A stretch of DNA of 64,000 nt. Origin: Bacillota bacterium (lineage in GTDB: Bacteria; Bacillota; Clostridia; Acetivibrionales; DTU013). The notes beneath the pieces were generated by a model that had not been told where the DNA came from, made no database searches, and saw nothing but the letters and a program-made list of their open reading frames with translations. The stretch lies in assembly GCA_023426125.1 (NCBI GenBank), contig JAFABI010000032.1:1-64000 (forward strand), read 5' to 3'. Every line of letters starts with the position of its first letter. Position 1 is the stretch's first letter. The position numbers and the translations under genes are program-made. Positions 60,600 through 64,000 of the stretch are shown piece after piece.

Positions 60600-61463
60600 T
60601 CACTCATGTGCCTGATGCGGGTCAAACAGCAGCCTCAGGTTGTCTCCCAGGGCTTCGAACAAAAGCACCAGTGAAAGCAGTGCCAGCCCCGGGAAAAGCG
60701 CAAGCCACCACATCCCCATGGAAAGATATTTCATCGATTCGGACAGGATCACTCCCACAGCCGGCATTTGCATCGGCAGCCCGAAGCCCAGGAAGGTGAT
60801 CCCTGCCTCATGCAATATGGCATGGGGGAACAGCAGGATCAGGCCTATGATAAACTGGGACGCCAGATGAGGCAGCATATGTTTCCTTGCAACCCATCCT
60901 TTGCTTTTCCCCATTTTAAATGCCGTCTGTACATAATGTGCGGAGCGCAGCTGCATCACTTCGGCCCGTATTACCCTGGTGAGACTTGGCCAGTGGGTCA
61001 GAGCGACGGCGATGATGACTCCCCTGACTCCCCTGCCGCAGACAAAGGAAACAAGCATTAAAAGGATGATATGGGGCACGCCTGTCATCATGTTCACTGC
61101 CATTGAAACGACGGCATCCGCCTTCTTTCCAAGCAACGCCGCGCAGGTGCCCAGAATGACAGCCATTACCGCGCTGACCGAAGCCGCCAGGACTCCTATC
61201 AGGATGCTGGTGGACAGCCCTTTGACTGTTCTTGCCAGCATATCCCGCCCCATATAATCGGTGCCGAAAATATGCCGCAGTGACGGACTCTGGCCTTTCT
61301 CCCGGAAATTCGCCCCATAAGCGGCTTCATTCATCAGTGCGCCGGTTACCGCTACGGCGACAAGGATTGCCCCGGCAATCACAAGGATTAGCAGTATCCT
61401 GGTACGCCGGTTCATGGAAAAGGCCGGTTTTCTTTTTTCCGTTGTAACAATTGTGTTATCCAT
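60600..61463 (-). CDS. Peptide/nickel-type ABC transporter permease (DppC/NikC-like)
   Basis: 287 residues. A first hydrophobic segment (ILLILVIAGAILVAVAV) and the family motif HIFGTDYMGRDMLARTVKG precede a conserved permease domain with five further segments and the EAA-like GKSKGWVARKHMLPHL. The start overlaps the upstream permease stop. It ends 20 bases inside the next ATPase frame. Confidence 0.88.
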   Translation of the reverse strand: MDNTIVTTEKRKPAFSMNRRTRILLILVIAGAILVAVAVTGALMNEAAYGANFREKGQSPSLRHIFGTDYMGRDMLARTVKGLSTSILIGVLAASVSAVMAVILGTCAALLGKKADAVVSMAVNMMTGVPHIILLMLVSFVCGRGVRGVIIAVALTHWPSLTRVIRAEVMQLRSAHYVQTAFKMGKSKGWVARKHMLPHLASQFIIGLILLFPHAILHEAGITFLGFGLPMQMPAVGVILSESMKYLSMGMWWLALFPGLALLSLVLLFEALGDNLRLLFDPHQAHE

Positions 61464-62487
61464 TACCGCCGCCCTCCCTTATCTCAGGAGCTACAAAGCC
61501 ATAAATGATATCGGCAACAAGATTGCCGGTAAAGACAAACAGCGCGCTGAACAAGGTTATCCCCAGCAGCAGCGGAAGGTCGCTCCGCGTCCCTGCCAGC
61601 GTCGCCGCCTGGCCAAGGCCGGGGTAGGAAAAGACCTGCTCGGCTAAAACAGATCCCCCGAATAATTCATTCAGCGAGGCAAATTGCAGCGTGACAGCCG
61701 GCATCATAATATTCCTGAGCCCATGCCTTTTTATCAGTGTCCGGCCCGTCTCCCCTCTTGCTCTTGCAAACAGGATGTAATCCGTCTCCAATATATCCGT
61801 TATTTTTTGCCGGGTGTACATGGCTATGCCGGAAATCCCCGTGATGCTCAATGTCAATGCCGGCAGTACCAGGTGGTGAATCCTTTCCCATATGGTCACC
61901 TCGCCCGCCATCTTGCCCATGGGCGCAGCCAGCGCTATGGGGAACCACCCCAGCCAAACGGAAAAAAACATGACCAGCAGCAATGCGATCCAGAATACAG
62001 GCGCGGATATCATTGCCATGCAAAAGGTTTTTATCAGCCTGTCGATCCATTTGCCCTTGTGCACCCCGGCAACAATTCCCAATATGAATCCGATAATTCC
62101 TGAAAGCACCCAGGCAATACCCATCAGCACCAGTGAAGCCTGGAATTTGTCTCCTATGACCTCCAATACCGGGCGTCTGTATAGTATTGACGTGCCGAAA
62201 TCACCCTTTAAAAGATTGGCAAACCAGCGGAGGAATCTTTCCACCGGCGGCCTGTCCAGCCCCCAATGGGCCGCAATGTCGGCGTATTGCTCGGCGCTGA
62301 TGGATGCATCCGCGCCGATATATGCATCGACTGGATTGATCCCGGAATTGTTTACCAGGATGAAGGTGACAATACTGACCAGCAGCATGAGGATGGCTAT
62401 CTTCACGGCGTTCAGGCCTATATGCTTGAAAATGTTCTTTCCCTGACGCCGCCATTTCCCCTTTTCGGTAAATGAGCCCCTATTCAT
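61456..62487 (-). CDS. Peptide/nickel-type ABC transporter permease (DppB/NikB-like)
   Basis: 343 residues. It opens with a long cytoplasmic N-terminus and LMLLVSIVTFILVNNSGINPVDAY, the NikB/DppB signature region. RARGETGRTLIKRHGLRNIMMPAVT is the EAA loop, and the C-terminal GSVLAEQVFSYPGLGQA is conserved. It lies one base after the binding-protein stop and overlaps dppC-like. Confidence 0.9.
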   Translation of the reverse strand: MNRGSFTEKGKWRRQGKNIFKHIGLNAVKIAILMLLVSIVTFILVNNSGINPVDAYIGADASISAEQYADIAAHWGLDRPPVERFLRWFANLLKGDFGTSILYRRPVLEVIGDKFQASLVLMGIAWVLSGIIGFILGIVAGVHKGKWIDRLIKTFCMAMISAPVFWIALLLVMFFSVWLGWFPIALAAPMGKMAGEVTIWERIHHLVLPALTLSITGISGIAMYTRQKITDILETDYILFARARGETGRTLIKRHGLRNIMMPAVTLQFASLNELFGGSVLAEQVFSYPGLGQAATLAGTRSDLPLLLGITLFSALFVFTGNLVADIIYGFVAPEIREGGGNG

Positions 62488-62488
62488 A

Positions 62489-64000
62489 TCACTCGCTCCA
62501 TGACCATTCGTTTATATTCTGGACGATGGCCCAGCCGTGAGCGTGGGGATGTACGCGCTGTTTACCGATATCCAGCTTGTCGTTGATAAAATAAATATGC
62601 TTTATGTTGACCAGCCAGAGCCACGGTGCATCGCCATTCGCCCCGAAGCCTGTTGTTCCGTCCCATTGGGCCAGCTTCCAATACTTCATGGACTCTTCAC
62701 TGTTGACGGTATAGAGAGCCTTATCAATGTACTCGTCCACTTTGGGATTATTATAATTGGCTTGATTATTCAACGCGACATTGATCATGGAGCTGTGGAA
62801 AGTATAGTACATTTGGATCGGACTATAGCTGCCATAGCCAAATACCGTGGGCGTCGACCTTGACAGCGCCTTTGCTTCCGTCCAGCCTTTTGCCTCGGCT
62901 TTTATGTTGATTCCCAGGGGCTTCGCCTGGTTGCTCAGTGCAACGGCCAGGGTATACCGCTGCAAATCGTCCGTGCGTCCAAACACGATAAATTCAGCCT
63001 TCCTGCCGTCCTTTTCACGTATGCCGTCGCCGTCCGTATCTTTCCACCCTGCATCTTCCAGCATTTTGCAGGCTTCCTCCACCCTGCCGTCCTTGATTGC
63101 CGTTTCAGGGTTCCACCATGGCTGGGTATCGCAGACGGAATAAGCCGGTGTTCCAAAACCATTTAATGCGTCATTGATGATCTGCTGGCGGTTTATCCCT
63201 ATATTTAAAGCTTTTCTTATAACAGGATCGGAAGTTATGTCGTTGCCGGCGATGTTCCCGTCCTTATCCTTATGCTCGGGCTCCGTCGGCAGGTTGATGC
63301 CTCTGTTGTCAACGGTATCGACGGTTACCAGCTTCATACCGTCAGGGGCAGTCTCCCTGCCGAATTCGGGATTGATCATTGCAATATCCAGTTCTCCGGC
63401 TTGTGCCGCCGCCAGGACCGCATCCTCGGCCATGAACAGGATGGTTACCTTTTGAAAGTAGGATTTCGTTCCGTAATAGTTGGGATTTGGCGTCAAAATA
63501 AGCTGCTGCCCCTTATCCCACTGGGTGAGCACAAAGGGTCCCGAGCCTACGGGTTTTTCACCGAAATTGGCCCCGTAGGCATGCTCCGGCACGATCCCCA
63601 GCTCTGCAACGATATTCAAAAATACCGAGTAAGGTTTCTCAAGCGTAAATACAACTGTTTTCGCATCTTTTGCTTCCACTGATTTCATGTCGTTTAAATC
63701 CACCACCGAGCCACTGTTCTTTGTGGTATTGAAGGTGAACGCTACATCCTGGGCTGTAACCGCCGTCCCGTCGCTGAATTTCACATCATTCCTCAAAACG
63801 AAGGTATAGGTAAGTCCATCCGGGCTTACTGAATAATCCGCAGCCAGATCCTTGACAATATTGCATTCCTTGTCAAAGCCCAGAAGGCCGCTGAAAAAAA
63901 GGTATGTCCCCGAACCGGTACACGGATCGTAGCCTGTAGTACTTTCGGCGCCGACGGAAATGACGATTTCATCTTTTTCTGTTGAAGCCGGATCCCCGGA
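62489..64000 (-). CDS. Peptide/nickel-type extracellular solute-binding protein (SBP_bac_5), partial
   Basis: The frame is open from 62489 to the right edge, so about 503 residues lacking the signal peptide are visible. They begin within the mature N-terminus (DEIVISVGAESTTGYDPCTG) and continue LAADYSVSPDGLTYTFVLRN and VKFSDGTAVTAQDV, typical of DppA/NikA-like proteins. ELGIVPEHAYG and VGSGPFVLTQWDKGQ are further family motifs. The C-terminus has WLVNIKHIYFI and GWAIVQNINEWSW, the last possibly a His/Trp binding pocket. It feeds the permeases and ATPases downstream. The ligand (peptide, Ni/Co or metal chelate) is not determined. Confidence 0.9.
   Translation of the reverse strand, partial: SGDPASTEKDEIVISVGAESTTGYDPCTGSGTYLFFSGLLGFDKECNIVKDLAADYSVSPDGLTYTFVLRNDVKFSDGTAVTAQDVAFTFNTTKNSGSVVDLNDMKSVEAKDAKTVVFTLEKPYSVFLNIVAELGIVPEHAYGANFGEKPVGSGPFVLTQWDKGQQLILTPNPNYYGTKSYFQKVTILFMAEDAVLAAAQAGELDIAMINPEFGRETAPDGMKLVTVDTVDNRGINLPTEPEHKDKDGNIAGNDITSDPVIRKALNIGINRQQIINDALNGFGTPAYSVCDTQPWWNPETAIKDGRVEEACKMLEDAGWKDTDGDGIREKDGRKAEFIVFGRTDDLQRYTLAVALSNQAKPLGINIKAEAKGWTEAKALSRSTPTVFGYGSYSPIQMYYTFHSSMINVALNNQANYNNPKVDEYIDKALYTVNSEESMKYWKLAQWDGTTGFGANGDAPWLWLVNIKHIYFINDKLDIGKQRVHPHAHGWAIVQNINEWSWSE

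Overview
The window reads as a chromosomal segment of an anaerobic, endospore-forming, Gram-positive Clostridia-type bacterium. The evidence is four exported proteins with C-terminal SLH domains, a Spo0E-like phosphatase, ECF-type transport, a methionine synthase whose reactivation domain is a separate gene, bacteriohemerythrins, RpiR/MurQ-type sugar catabolism and strong -35/-10 promoters with 17-base spacers. I saw no rRNA, tRNA, CRISPR or intact transposase.

The dominant theme is vitamin B12. I recognise eight cobalamin riboswitches in about 47 kb, at about 2115 (-), 2655 (+), 9885 (-), 14183 (-), 15430 (-), 32132 (-), 44217 (-) and 49004 (-). Six of the minus-strand ones carry a rho-independent terminator as expression platform. 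The one at 49004 appears to act on translation. The one at 2655 controls an SseB-like gene. 

Layout. 1-9.6 kb: a decayed gene remnant, a cohesin-like secreted protein, an SseB-like gene, a 1626-residue SLH surface protein and a small DUF4430-like secreted protein. 10.2-15.2 kb: a partly decayed corrinoid/methyltransferase cluster with a radical SAM protein, an ABC ATPase fragment lacking Walker A, a CobW GTPase, a thioredoxin-like protein, a UroD-thioredoxin chimera and a methionine-synthase-activation-like protein. 15.9-32.3 kb: the apparent core system, reading right to left from the riboswitch at 32.1 kb. It encodes a helical-barrel SLH protein, an anchored DUF4430 protein, EcfT, a fused EcfA-EcfA-S transporter, a DUF4430-SLH protein and a barrel-DUF4430-SLH protein. 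The helical barrel plus DUF4430 beta-domain is the architecture of animal transcobalamin and intrinsic factor. I therefore infer a wall-anchored cobalamin capture system feeding an ECF importer.

32.8-42.3 kb: a short repeat protein of unknown function, an alpha/beta hydrolase, an AraC regulator divergent from an oxidoreductase plus TIM-barrel pair, and a LysR regulator divergent from a heterodimeric ABC exporter. 42.4-49.2 kb: a second CobW, the Spo0E-like gene, MetH with its separate activation protein, and a riboswitch-controlled TIM-barrel protein. 49.3-57.7 kb: an amino-sugar/muropeptide operon (murQ, sugar ABC transporter, DUF6259 hydrolase-like protein, kinase, RpiR). 58-58.9 kb: tandem hemerythrins. 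59-64 kb: a peptide/nickel-type ABC importer whose binding protein runs off the right edge.

Several junctions show past deletion or recombination. A fragment of a surface-protein gene abuts the SseB-like gene, an SLH-gene tail is stranded at 32.4 kb, and two chimeric or truncated genes lie in the 11-14 kb cluster. This suggests the B12-related surface loci are expanding and decaying by recombination.
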